14,586 nt of DNA from Sphingomonadales bacterium (GTDB taxonomy: Bacteria > Pseudomonadota > Alphaproteobacteria > Sphingomonadales > Sphingomonadaceae), in contig JAIVHR010000191.1 in assembly GCA_020200935.1 (NCBI GenBank), forward strand, positions 1-14,586, written 5' to 3'. Each line of letters opens with the position of its first letter. Within the stretch, counting starts at the first letter, position 1. Made by a program: the position numbers and the translations under genes. Below are positions 8,639 through 14,586 of this stretch, piece by piece. The notes under the pieces were generated by a model. It saw nothing but the letters and a program-made list of their open reading frames with translations. It did no database searches and had not been told where the DNA came from.

Positions 8639-9523
8639 ATGACCCTCACCACCCTCACCACCCTGATCGCCGAACCCTGGACCGACTACGGCCTCGTCGA
8701 TTCGGGCGGCGGGCGGAAGCTCGAGCGCTATGGCCGCTTCCGCTTCATCCGTCCCGAACCGCAGGCGATGTGGGCCCCGGCGCGGACCGACTGGCGGGCC
8801 GACGGCGAATTCGTGCCGGGATCGGATGCCGAAGGCGGCGGCCGCTGGCAGCTTTCGTCCGACGTGCCTGAGGAGGGCTGGCCGCTCGCCTGGGAGGAAG
8901 TGCGCTTCACCGCCCAATGCACCCCCTTCCGCCATCTCGCTTTCTTCCCCGACATGGCGAGCCATTGGGCCTGGATGCGGGCCAAATTAGAGGGGTGCGT
9001 CGACGAGGGCGCCGAGGCGATGAACTTGTTTGGCTATACGGGTGTCGGCAGCCTCGCGCTGGCGGCGAAGGGCGCGAAAGTCACCCATGTCGACGCCTCG
9101 AAAAAGTCGGTTGAACAGGCAAGAAAGAATGCGGCGCTCTCGGGCATGGCCGACCGGCCGATCCGCTGGCTGGTCGACGATGCCGCCAAATTCGCCGCGC
9201 GCGAGGTGCGGCGCGGGCGGCGCTATGACGGGATCATGCTCGATCCGCCCAAATTCGGCCGCGGCCCGAAAAAGGAGCTCTGGCGGCTCGAGGAGGATCT
9301 GCCCGGGCTGATCGGCGATTGCGCGAAATTGCTCGATGCCGACAGCCGCTTCCTCGTGCTGACGGTCTATGCGGTGCGCATGTCGGCGCTGGCGATCGGC
9401 GAGCTGGTGGCGCAGGCGACCCGCCATCGCGGCGGCGAGGTCGAATGCGGCGAGATGGCGGTGCGCGAGGAGGCGCGCGGCCTGCTCCTCCCGACCGCGA
9501 TCTTCGCCCGCTGGTCTAGGTAG
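8639..9523 (+). CDS. Class I SAM-dependent methyltransferase (rRNA large-subunit RlmI/RlmK-like)
   Basis: This 294-residue protein has a Rossmann methyltransferase core. SAM-binding motif I is NLFGYTGVGSLALAAKGA (129-146), the acidic loop VDASKKSVEQARKNAAL lies at 151-167, and the catalytic or substrate motif LDPPKFGRG at 201-209. The LDPPxF signature and FGYTG motif are those of 23S rRNA m5C/m2G methyltransferases of the RlmI/RlmK type. The N-terminal part here is short and lacks an obvious PUA domain, so the exact target is unknown. ATG 8639 is chosen because GGAG (8630-8633) lies 5 bases upstream; in-frame upstream sequence is repeat and thrC. It is intact. Confidence 0.85.
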   Translation: MTLTTLTTLIAEPWTDYGLVDSGGGRKLERYGRFRFIRPEPQAMWAPARTDWRADGEFVPGSDAEGGGRWQLSSDVPEEGWPLAWEEVRFTAQCTPFRHLAFFPDMASHWAWMRAKLEGCVDEGAEAMNLFGYTGVGSLALAAKGAKVTHVDASKKSVEQARKNAALSGMADRPIRWLVDDAAKFAAREVRRGRRYDGIMLDPPKFGRGPKKELWRLEEDLPGLIGDCAKLLDADSRFLVLTVYAVRMSALAIGELVAQATRHRGGEVECGEMAVREEARGLLLPTAIFARWSR

Positions 9524-9721
9524 GGAAGATCCTCCCCAGGCCGAAGGCCGTCAGGGGAGGGGGACCATTTTCATAGAAAATGGTGGAGGGGCCGCGAGCG
9601 CAGCGAGCGCCCGCCGTTAGCCCAGCGCCTATCCGATAGTTGGTCGCCATGCCCCTCCACCACGCCCTTCGGGCGCGATCCCCCTCCCCCGACGCGCTTC
9701 GCGCTGGGGAGGATTTTCTCC
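9524..9721. repeat. Large nested palindromic repeat (family D)
   Basis: The outer arms are GAAGATCCTCCCCAG (9525-9539) and CTGGGGAGGATTTTC (9704-9718). Nested inside are the perfect inverted 11-mers GGTGGAGGGGC (9582-9592) and GCCCCTCCACC (9651-9661), and a perfect 9-bp hairpin ACCATTTTC-ATA-GAAAATGGT (9564-9584). Smaller stems include CGCCCTTCGGGCG (9663-9675) and GCGCTTCGCGC (9694-9704). The element begins right after the methyltransferase stop. It makes up most of the 265-base gap to the next gene; the remaining 67 bases show nothing I recognise. Confidence 0.8.
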
Positions 9722-9788
9722 TGTCCCGTTCCGGGGCAGGGCGCGTTTGCGACTCCACAAGCGATCCGGCCGCCTTCATGGTTAACCG

Positions 9789-10157
9789 ATGGTTTCCCGA
9801 GTCGCCCTGTTCGCCTGCTTCGCGGCGTTGCCGACGGCCGCGCAGGCGATCCAGCCTGCGCCGCTGCTGCCGCGATACGAATTTCCGCTGCCTTACGATC
9901 TGACCGGCTTCGTCGTCGATCCGCAGCCGGCCGCGCCGCCGCCCCGTCCTACGCCGCCCCTTCCGGCGCGCATGCCGCAAGCCGAGCCGGCGCCGCCGCA
10001 GATCGCCGCGCGCGCGCCGCTGCGCGACGATGCGGCGCGCGAGCCGGTGCTGCTGGCCTACGATCTCGCCGGTTTCCTGCCGCCCTATCCGCGCCGGCGC
10101 CCGGCCGGGCCGCTCGAATATGATCTCGGAGGATTGCTCGGCGTCGGCAGTCCCTAG
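9789..10157 (+). CDS. Secreted proline-rich protein with three YDL motifs, function unknown
   Basis: I do not recognise a family. The 122-residue protein begins with a likely signal peptide (MVSRVALFACFAALPTAAQA, cleavage near 20/21). The mature part is about one-fifth proline, with poly-Pro segments at 45-70. Three copies of a short motif stand out: LPYDLTGF (34-41), LAYDLAGF (89-96) and LEYDLGGL (109-116), separated by Pro/Arg-rich linkers. No cysteine is left in the mature protein and no membrane helix follows the signal. No good ribosome binding site is visible before ATG 9789. The gene lies between a repeat and the convergent ccmB end. The signal peptide, G+C-typical codon use and motif repetition argue that it is real; its role is unknown. 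Confidence 0.65.
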   Translation: MVSRVALFACFAALPTAAQAIQPAPLLPRYEFPLPYDLTGFVVDPQPAAPPPRPTPPLPARMPQAEPAPPQIAARAPLRDDAAREPVLLAYDLAGFLPPYPRRRPAGPLEYDLGGLLGVGSP

Positions 10158-10176
10158 GCCGCTACTTGTAACCCGG

Positions 10177-10784
10177 TCAGCCGCGCGCCGCGCGGATCGC
10201 CGCGCCGGTCGCGAAGGGGCCGATCGCGACGAGCAGCAGCGAGGCGGCGCCGAGCAGCGCGAAGCCGCCGCGCTCGATATCGGCCAGCGACCCGGCGCCG
10301 CGGCGAGCGCGGAAGCCCGGCGCGTCCCCGCGGTCAGCGCGCCGACGGTGACGGCGAGCGCGGCGAGCCCCGGCGTGCCGATCGCCAGCCCGCCCTCGAG
10401 CCGCAGCAGCATCGCGCCGTCGAGGCCGAGCAACGCCGCGGCGGGCAGCGCGGCGATCATCAGCGGCGGTCCGAAAGCGAGCCAGTGGGCGAGGATCTTG
10501 GCGCAGGCGACGAGCTCCTCGCTGATCCCGCGCACCGCATATTGATCGAGAATGCCGGCCTCGGCGTCGGGCGCGACGAGCCGGTCGATCGGCAGCAATG
10601 CGGCGAGCAGCGCGGCGGTCCAGGCCATGCCGCCGCCGGCGCGGACAAGCAAGGAGGGATCGGGTCCGACCGCGAAAGGGAACAGCGCCGCGACGAGCAG
10701 GAAGAAGAGCATCGGCAACAGCCAGCTCCCGCCGCCGAGGCTGCGCGTCAGGTCGCGCCAGGCGATGTCGAGCAGCGCGGTCAT
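10177..10784 (-). pseudogene. ccmB: Heme exporter permease CcmB, with internal loss and frame change
   Basis: CcmB is the membrane subunit that works with CcmA and CcmC in cytochrome c maturation. From ATG 10784 the first about 160 residues match the family: a start like MTALLDIAWRDLTRSLGG, helix FFLLVAALFPFAVG, WTAALLAALLPIDRLV, GILDQYAVRGISEELVACAK, then GTPGLAALAVTVGALTAG. After RRASALAA the frame goes wrong. The expected ending, GAGSLADIERGGF then ALLGAASLLLVAIGPF and TGAAIRAARG, is found in another frame, closing with TGA at 10179-10177. About 13-18 residues of a hydrophobic helix are missing at the join (near 10290-10310). The uncorrected frame instead runs on past base 9600. The start overlaps the ccmA stop (10781-10784). 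Confidence 0.82.
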
Positions 10785-11368
10785 GGCGCGGCCTCCAACG
10801 CCAGCGCCTGCGCCTCGGGCAGGTCGAGCGGCTGGTGGGTCGCCGCGACGACTATGCCGCCGGCCGCGCGATGCGCCGCCATCGCCCGCTCGAGCCGCTC
10901 GCGCGATTCGCTGTCGAGCCCGTTGCCCGGTTCGTCGAGCAGCCAGATCGGCGCGCCGCCGGCGATCATGCGAGCCAGCCCGGCGCGCCGCAGCTGCCCG
11001 GCCGAGAGCATGCGCACCGGCACCTCGGCGAGCGGCGCGAGCCCCATCGCCGCGAGCGCGCTGCCGACTTGCGCCGCGCCGCCGCCGTCGAGCCGCGCCC
11101 AGAACCGCAGCGCCTTGGCCAGCGACCGATCGGGATCGAGCGCCGCGGCCTCGCCGGCGAAAGCGGTGGCGCCCTCGCTGCGCAGCGAACCGGCAAAGGG
11201 CGGCAGCAACCCGGCGATGGTTCGCAAGAGGCTCGTCTTGCCCGAGCCGTTGGGCCCGGAGATCAGCGCCGCCTCGCCGGGGCCGAGCGCGAGGTCGATC
11301 CCGGTAAAGACGAGCCGCCCGCCGCGCAGGCAGCCAAGGCCGTCGAGCGTCAGCGAGGCGGTGTGCAT
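10781..11368 (-). CDS. ccmA: Heme exporter ATP-binding protein CcmA
   Basis: CcmA is the ATPase of the CcmAB complex that releases heme-loaded CcmE during cytochrome c maturation on the inner membrane. From the ATG at 11368 the protein has 195 residues, normal for the family. It has Walker A GPNGSGKTS (38-46), signature LSAGQLRRAGLARM (121-134), Walker B IWLLDEP (141-147) followed by GNGLD, and the switch histidine H178 in ATHQPLD. The frame extends 26 codons further upstream, but that part is unlike the family and is left out. The stop overlaps the ccmB start (ATGA), as in typical ccmAB operons. CcmA is intact while CcmB is not. Confidence 0.92.
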   Translation of the reverse strand: MHTASLTLDGLGCLRGGRLVFTGIDLALGPGEAALISGPNGSGKTSLLRTIAGLLPPFAGSLRSEGATAFAGEAAALDPDRSLAKALRFWARLDGGGAAQVGSALAAMGLAPLAEVPVRMLSAGQLRRAGLARMIAGGAPIWLLDEPGNGLDSESRERLERAMAAHRAAGGIVVAATHQPLDLPEAQALALEAAP

Positions 11369-11450
11369 GCCCCAGCGCTTAGGGCCGGATGGAGGGCGAG
11401 CGCAAGCCGCGACTCCATCCTCCCACTCCGGGGAAGGATCTCGCAAAGCC

Positions 11451-11885
11451 CTATTCCGCCGCCTCCTCGAGCGCGTGCATATCGTCGTCGGAAAGGCCGA
11501 AATGGTGGCCGACTTCGTGGATCACGACATGATGGACCAGCCGTTCGATGCCGATTCCGCGCTCGCGCGCCTCGGCAAGAATCGGCTGACGGTAGAGATG
11601 GATGACGTCGGGCATCGAAGCCGGGTCGGAGATGCTCTTCTCGCCGATCGGCCGGCCGGTATAGAGCCCCGACAGCTGCATCGGATGGGTCAGGTCGACC
11701 GCTTCGAGCGATTCGCGATCGGCATATTCCTCGATCCGCAGCACGACATTGCCCATCTTGCGGCGGAAGGCATCGGGCAGCGTCTCGAGCGAACGCCGCG
11801 CCATTGCCTCCATCGCCTCGGCATCGGGGCCGTCCCGGGTTACGTAGCCGTCCATATTCGGGCAGATAGGGCTCCAACCACGCAT
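11451..11885 (-). CDS. Small zinc metallopeptidase family protein (Zincin_1 / DUF1025-like)
   Basis: The 144-residue protein carries a zincin motif near its C-terminus: [14 protein letters not shown] (123-136), with H123, E124 and H127 as the HExxH core and D133 as a likely third ligand. This HExxHHFG pattern with a following acidic DDD is characteristic of the minimal metalloprotease-like family (Zincin_1, COG3824). Its substrate is unknown. The body has [15 protein letters not shown] and [12 protein letters not shown], also typical. The start is uncertain. ATG 11885 gives the longest frame but leaves only 17 bases to the divergent phhB start and has no ribosome binding site; ATG 11855 is an alternative. 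No signal peptide is seen, so it is probably cytoplasmic. Confidence 0.85.
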   Translation of the reverse strand: MRGWSPICPNMDGYVTRDGPDAEAMEAMARRSLETLPDAFRRKMGNVVLRIEEYADRESLEAVDLTHPMQLSGLYTGRPIGEKSISDPASMPDVIHLYRQPILAEARERGIGIERLVHHVVIHEVGHHFGLSDDDMHALEEAAE

Positions 11886-11902
11886 TAGGAAGGGCAGGCA
11901 CG

Positions 11903-12190
11903 ATGGTCGACAGGCTGGATGAGGAGACCCGCAACGAGGCGCTCGAAGCGCTGGCGGACTGGGAGTATGACGCCGATCGCGACGCGATCACGTTGAGTCT
12001 CGAATTCGACGATTTCAACGAGGCCTTCGGCTTCATGACGCGGGTCGCACTGCTCGCCGACAAGATGGACCATCATCCGGAATGGTCGAATGTCTACAAC
12101 AAGCTCGATATCCTGCTGACCACCCACGATGCCGGCGGCCTTTCCGAGCGCGACGTTAGGATGGCTAAGGCGATCGACGCGCTGCTGTGA
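11903..12190 (+). CDS. phhB: Pterin-4a-carbinolamine dehydratase
   Basis: This 95-residue enzyme removes water from 4a-hydroxytetrahydrobiopterin, recycling the pterin cofactor of aromatic amino acid hydroxylases. The family active site is clear: [17 protein letters not shown] (54-70) with the paired histidines H57 and H58, H75 in TTHDAGG, and D84 in SERDV. Length is normal (about 95-105). AGGAAGGG at 11887-11894 lies 8 bases before the ATG. It is divergent from the metallopeptidase and convergent with the acetyltransferase, whose stop is only 13 bases past its own. No phenylalanine hydroxylase gene is visible in the window, so its physiological partner is unknown. Confidence 0.93.
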   Translation: MVDRLDEETRNEALEALADWEYDADRDAITLSLEFDDFNEAFGFMTRVALLADKMDHHPEWSNVYNKLDILLTTHDAGGLSERDVRMAKAIDALL

Positions 12191-12203
12191 TCGGGGAAAT
12201 TCG

Positions 12204-12695
12204 TTACAGCTTACGGTAGAGCCAGACCGAGGGCAGCGCCTTGGAAAAGCCCGCTTTGTCATAGGCACGCCGTGCGGGGGCATGACTCGGGTCGCCGCCC
12301 GTGCCGACAGTCGCCGCTTCCATGCCGAGTTCGCGTAGCCGATCGAGCGCGAATTCGTACATCGCGGTGCCGATGCCCTGCCCGGCATGGTCGGGATGGA
12401 CGGCGTTGAGGCCGATCTCGCCGAGCTTCTGCGTGTCGTCGCAGGACAGCGCGACGAAGCCGACGATCTCTTCGCCCAGGCAGACGACATGGAGTTCGAA
12501 GTCGGAAGCCTGATCGGCGATTTCGTTGAGATGGTCGCCTTGCTCCGCCTCGGCTCGGGGAAAGGCGTGCGGAGCGATTTCCTCGCCGACGATGGCGCGG
12601 AAGCTCGCAAAGACGGGTTGGTAGGCCGCCGTGCGGATTTCGTGCAGCCGTTCGAGATCGCCGGCCCGGGCGGCTCGAAAATGCGGTGCCGTCAT
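12204..12695 (-). CDS. GNAT family N-acetyltransferase
   Basis: From ATG 12695 this is a 163-residue single-domain GNAT protein, using acetyl-CoA to acetylate an unknown amine. The acetyl-CoA pyrophosphate loop is clear: IGLNAVHPDHAGQGIGTAMY (94-113), with the Q-x-x-G-x-G/A core at Q106-GIGTA. It is preceded by the EEIVGFVALS strand and followed by RRAYDKAGF near 142-150, the usual C-terminal motif. The protein is complete. Its ATG overlaps the TGA that should end the upstream SDR gene (12692-12695). In the sequence as given, however, the SDR frame runs straight into it, making one 381-codon frame (12204-13349). The natural arrangement was probably two coupled genes. Confidence 0.88.
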   Translation of the reverse strand: MTAPHFRAARAGDLERLHEIRTAAYQPVFASFRAIVGEEIAPHAFPRAEAEQGDHLNEIADQASDFELHVVCLGEEIVGFVALSCDDTQKLGEIGLNAVHPDHAGQGIGTAMYEFALDRLRELGMEAATVGTGGDPSHAPARRAYDKAGFSKALPSVWLYRKL

Positions 12696-13349
12696 GCCTC
12701 CTCCGCCGCGCTCAGCCGGCCGCGCTGGCGGGTGAGGCCGAGTTGCTTGCGCAGCCTTCCCGGTGCGCCCGGTCACCGGCCCATCGAGCAGCGGCGTGTC
12801 GATGAAGCCCGGCATCAGTGCGCGGCTGCGGATGCCATATTCGCGAAACTCGATATCGAGCCCCTCGGTCAGCGCCCGCACCGCGAATTTGGTGCCCGAA
12901 TAGACGACCAGCCCGGCCGAGCCGTAGATCCCCGCCGCCGAACTCGTATTGAGGATGCAGCTGTCGGGGGTATCGCGGAGATACGGGAAGGCGGCGCGGA
13001 TGCCGTTGATGACGCCGGTGAAATTGACCGCGATCGTCCGGTCGATATCGGGATCGCTCATATCCTCGAGCGGGCCGCCGATGCCGATCCCGGCATTGTT
13101 GAACAGCACATCGAGCCGGCCGCCGGTCCGTTCGGCGAAATCGGCGAGCACCTTGGGCCAGCCGCTGCGATCGGTGACGTCGAGCCGGTGGATCGAGCTC
13201 ATGCCCTCGGGGAGCAGCGCCGCGGTTTCGGCGAGCCCGGCTTCGTTGATATCGGCGAGGCCGACGAACCAGCCTTGCTCGGCGAAATGGCGCGCGACGG
13301 CGCGGCCGATGCCCGAAGCCCCGCCGGTGATGAAGATTGCCTTGGTCAT
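12692..13349 (-). pseudogene. Short-chain dehydrogenase/reductase, C-terminal part lost, fused to GNAT
   Basis: This is a classical NAD(P)-dependent SDR oxidoreductase with unknown substrate. Start ATG 13349 has an AGGGG site 7 bases upstream. The nucleotide loop is TGGASGIG (8-15). D33 in LADIN suggests NAD preference. NNAG lies at 84-87 and the catalytic residues N109, S136 or S137, Y150 and K154 (YSGTK) are all present. MPGFIDTPLLDGP (179-191) is normal, but then the frame changes. The expected end, PGRLRKQLGLTRQRGRLSAAEEA in the family style, is readable in another frame and closes with TGA at 12694-12692. About 40-45 residues are missing at the join (near 12760-12790). The catalytic core survives; the C-terminal substrate and oligomer region does not. 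Confidence 0.8.
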
Positions 13350-13503
13350 CGATTTCCCCTTGGATTGCGCGTCGCCCTTAGCCGCTTTTCGCCGGATGGG
13401 CACCCGCCAAAAGCTCCCGCCTGGTCGATCAGACGCTCCGAGCTCGCCGCCCCGCTCCGGCGCGCCGGTTGACCGGTCTTCCGGCTCCCGCGATGGTGGC
13501 GCG

Positions 13504-14280
13504 ATGGAGAAGCTCAACGGTCCCGAGGTCCGCTTCGAGGAGATCTCGAAGAGCTATGACGGAGGCCTAAGCCTCGCCGTCGACACCGTCGATCTCGCGA
13601 TCGCGGGCGGCAGCTTCGTCGCGCTGGTCGGCGAATCGGGGTCGGGCAAATCGACCTTGCTCAAGACGGTCAACCGGCTGGTCGAGCCGACCGCGGGCCG
13701 CGTGCTGATCGGCGGCGATCCGGTCGCCGGCCACCGCCCCGACTCGCTGCGCCGGCATATCGGCTATGTCTTCCAGAATATCGGGCTGTTCCCGCATATG
13801 ACGGTCGGCGAGAATATCGGCATCATTCCGCGGCTGAGCGGGCAGCCGTCCGGCGAGCGGATCGCCGAACTGCTCGATCTCGTCGGGCTGCCGGCCGATT
13901 TCACCCATCGGATGCCGGGCGAATTGTCGGGCGGCGAGCAACAGCGGGTCGGCGTCGCGCGCGCGCTCGCCGGCGAGCCGGGGCTGATGCTGATGGACGA
14001 GCCATTCGGCGCGCTCGATCCGGTCACCCGCGATCAGCTCGGCGAGGCCTATCGCGGCCTGCATGACCGGCTCGGGCTGACCACGATCATGGTCACCCAC
14101 GACATGGCCGAAGCGCTGCTGCTCGCCGATCGTATTCTGGTGATGAGCGCCGGCCGGGCGGTCGCCGACGGGACGCCCGAACAGATGCTGTCGGACGCGG
14201 CCAACGAAGAGGCGAGCGCGCTGATCGCCGTGCCGAGGCGGCAGATGGCGAAATTGCGCGCGCTGGAGAAAGGCGCGTGA
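13504..14280 (+). CDS. ABC transporter ATP-binding protein, osmoprotectant/glycine betaine type
   Basis: This 258-residue ATPase has Walker A GESGSGKST (43-51), Q-loop VFQNIGLFPHMTVGENI (89-105, Q91), signature LSGGEQQR (141-148), Walker B LMLMDEPFGALDP (161-173) and the switch histidine H199 (THDMAEAL). The GLFPHMTVGENI stretch and the GTPEQML tail place it with OpuCA/ProV/YehX-type quaternary amine importers. It lacks the C-terminal CBS domains of OpuCA, as YehX-like members often do. The ATG at 13504 has only a weak ribosome site; the frame is open upstream but that sequence is antisense to the SDR gene. Its stop overlaps the permease GTG (14277-14280). The substrate is inferred from the family only. 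It is intact. Confidence 0.87.
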   Translation: MEKLNGPEVRFEEISKSYDGGLSLAVDTVDLAIAGGSFVALVGESGSGKSTLLKTVNRLVEPTAGRVLIGGDPVAGHRPDSLRRHIGYVFQNIGLFPHMTVGENIGIIPRLSGQPSGERIAELLDLVGLPADFTHRMPGELSGGEQQRVGVARALAGEPGLMLMDEPFGALDPVTRDQLGEAYRGLHDRLGLTTIMVTHDMAEALLLADRILVMSAGRAVADGTPEQMLSDAANEEASALIAVPRRQMAKLRALEKGA

Positions 14281-14586
14281 ACGACCGGCTGGCCTCCGCG
14301 ATCGCCCAGGTGCCGCCGCTGCTCGCCGATCATGTGCTGCTGTCGGCCTCGGCTCTGCTGCTAGGCCTCGTCATCGCGCTGCCGCTGGCGGTGGCCGCCG
14401 CGCGGCGTCCGCGGCTGCGCAGGATCGTGCTCGGCGCCGCGAGCCTCGTCCAGACGATCCCCGGGCTTGCGCTGCTCGCATTGTTCTATCCCTTCCTGCT
14501 GGCGCTCAATTCGCTGCTCGCGCCGATCGGTGCGGCGGTGCCGGCGCTCGGCTTCCTTCCGGCTTTGCTTGCGCTCGGTCTCTATG
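14277..14586 (+). CDS. ABC transporter permease, osmoprotectant type, 5' part (cut by window edge)
   Basis: The GTG start at 14277 overlaps the stop of the ATPase gene (GTGA), showing translational coupling. The 103 visible codons begin MNDRLASAIAQVPPLLADHV and continue with SASALLLGLVIALPLAVAAA (first helix), the basic loop ARRPRLRRI, and helix two LGAASLVQTIPGLALLALFY. The LADHV and SLVQTIPGLALLA segments are typical of OpuCB/YehW-type permeases. The EAA loop that contacts the ATPase would lie beyond the window. The solute-binding protein was not seen. The family is firm; the substrate is inference. Confidence 0.85.
   Translation, partial: MNDRLASAIAQVPPLLADHVLLSASALLLGLVIALPLAVAAARRPRLRRIVLGAASLVQTIPGLALLALFYPFLLALNSLLAPIGAAVPALGFLPALLALGLY

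Noticed and set aside
6328..8661. Minus-strand open frame of 777 codons opposite surf1-thrC
   Set aside because: Antisense shadow of high-GC coding sequence; no motif or ribosome site.
11387..11420. Inverted repeat GGATGGAG/CTCCATCC between the metallopeptidase and ccmA as a terminator
   Set aside because: The stem is only 8 bp with an 18-base loop and no T-run follows on either strand.
10485..11888. Plus-strand open frame opposite ccmB, ccmA and the metallopeptidase
   Set aside because: It crosses three real genes and a non-coding gap and has low-complexity Arg/Ala/Ser content.
12387..13472. Plus-strand open frame opposite the GNAT and SDR genes
   Set aside because: Antisense shadow; the minus strand carries complete GNAT and SDR motifs.
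13350..13503. Promoter for the ABC importer (TTGACC at 13469-13474)
   Set aside because: No acceptable -10 box lies 16-18 bases downstream. The gap probably contains divergent promoters, but I cannot place them.

Overview
The window is GC-rich chromosomal DNA, roughly two-thirds G+C by eye. Protein sequences, gene order and intergenic repeats all suggest an alphaproteobacterium of the Sphingomonadales. The core is an aa3-type cytochrome c oxidase cluster running divergently from pyrE: coxB-coxA-ctaB-coxF-ctaG-coxC-DUF983-surf1, followed by thrC and a SAM-dependent methyltransferase. The organism assignment is inference from these features; no database was searched.

Layout. 1-370 (minus): 5' part of pyrE. 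371-540: divergent promoter region. 541-7134 (plus): oxidase subunits I-III with their heme, copper and assembly factors. 7135-9523 (plus): threonine synthase and an rRNA-type methyltransferase. 9524-9721: a large palindromic repeat. 9789-10157 (plus): a small secreted proline-rich protein of unknown function. 10177-11368 (minus): ccmA-ccmB, the heme exporter for cytochrome c maturation. 11451-11885 (minus): a small zinc metallopeptidase. 11903-12190 (plus): phhB. 12204-13349 (minus): an SDR oxidoreductase and a GNAT acetyltransferase. 13504-14586 (plus): an ABC importer of the osmoprotectant type (ATPase and start of the permease), running off the window. Many junctions are ATGA or GTGA stop/start overlaps, pointing to translationally coupled operons.

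The most notable property is that four otherwise healthy genes (coxB, surf1, ccmB, SDR) each lack an internal stretch and change frame at the join. The expected C-terminus resumes in another frame. Two of these joins create artificial-looking fusions (SURF1-ThrC and SDR-GNAT). Three of the four hit the cytochrome c / aa3 oxidase route. No other gene in the window shows a frameshift or nonsense change. A systematic assembly or sequencing loss is at least as likely as real gene decay, and I cannot tell them apart from sequence alone.

The second notable property is six palindromic intergenic repeats of four families. All sit in gene junctions, most just upstream of the next start codon. One between coxF and ctaG is open in frame and keeps an ATGA coupling at both ends. 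I found no CRISPR array, RNA gene, insertion sequence or phage gene, and no clearly novel defence or biosynthetic system.
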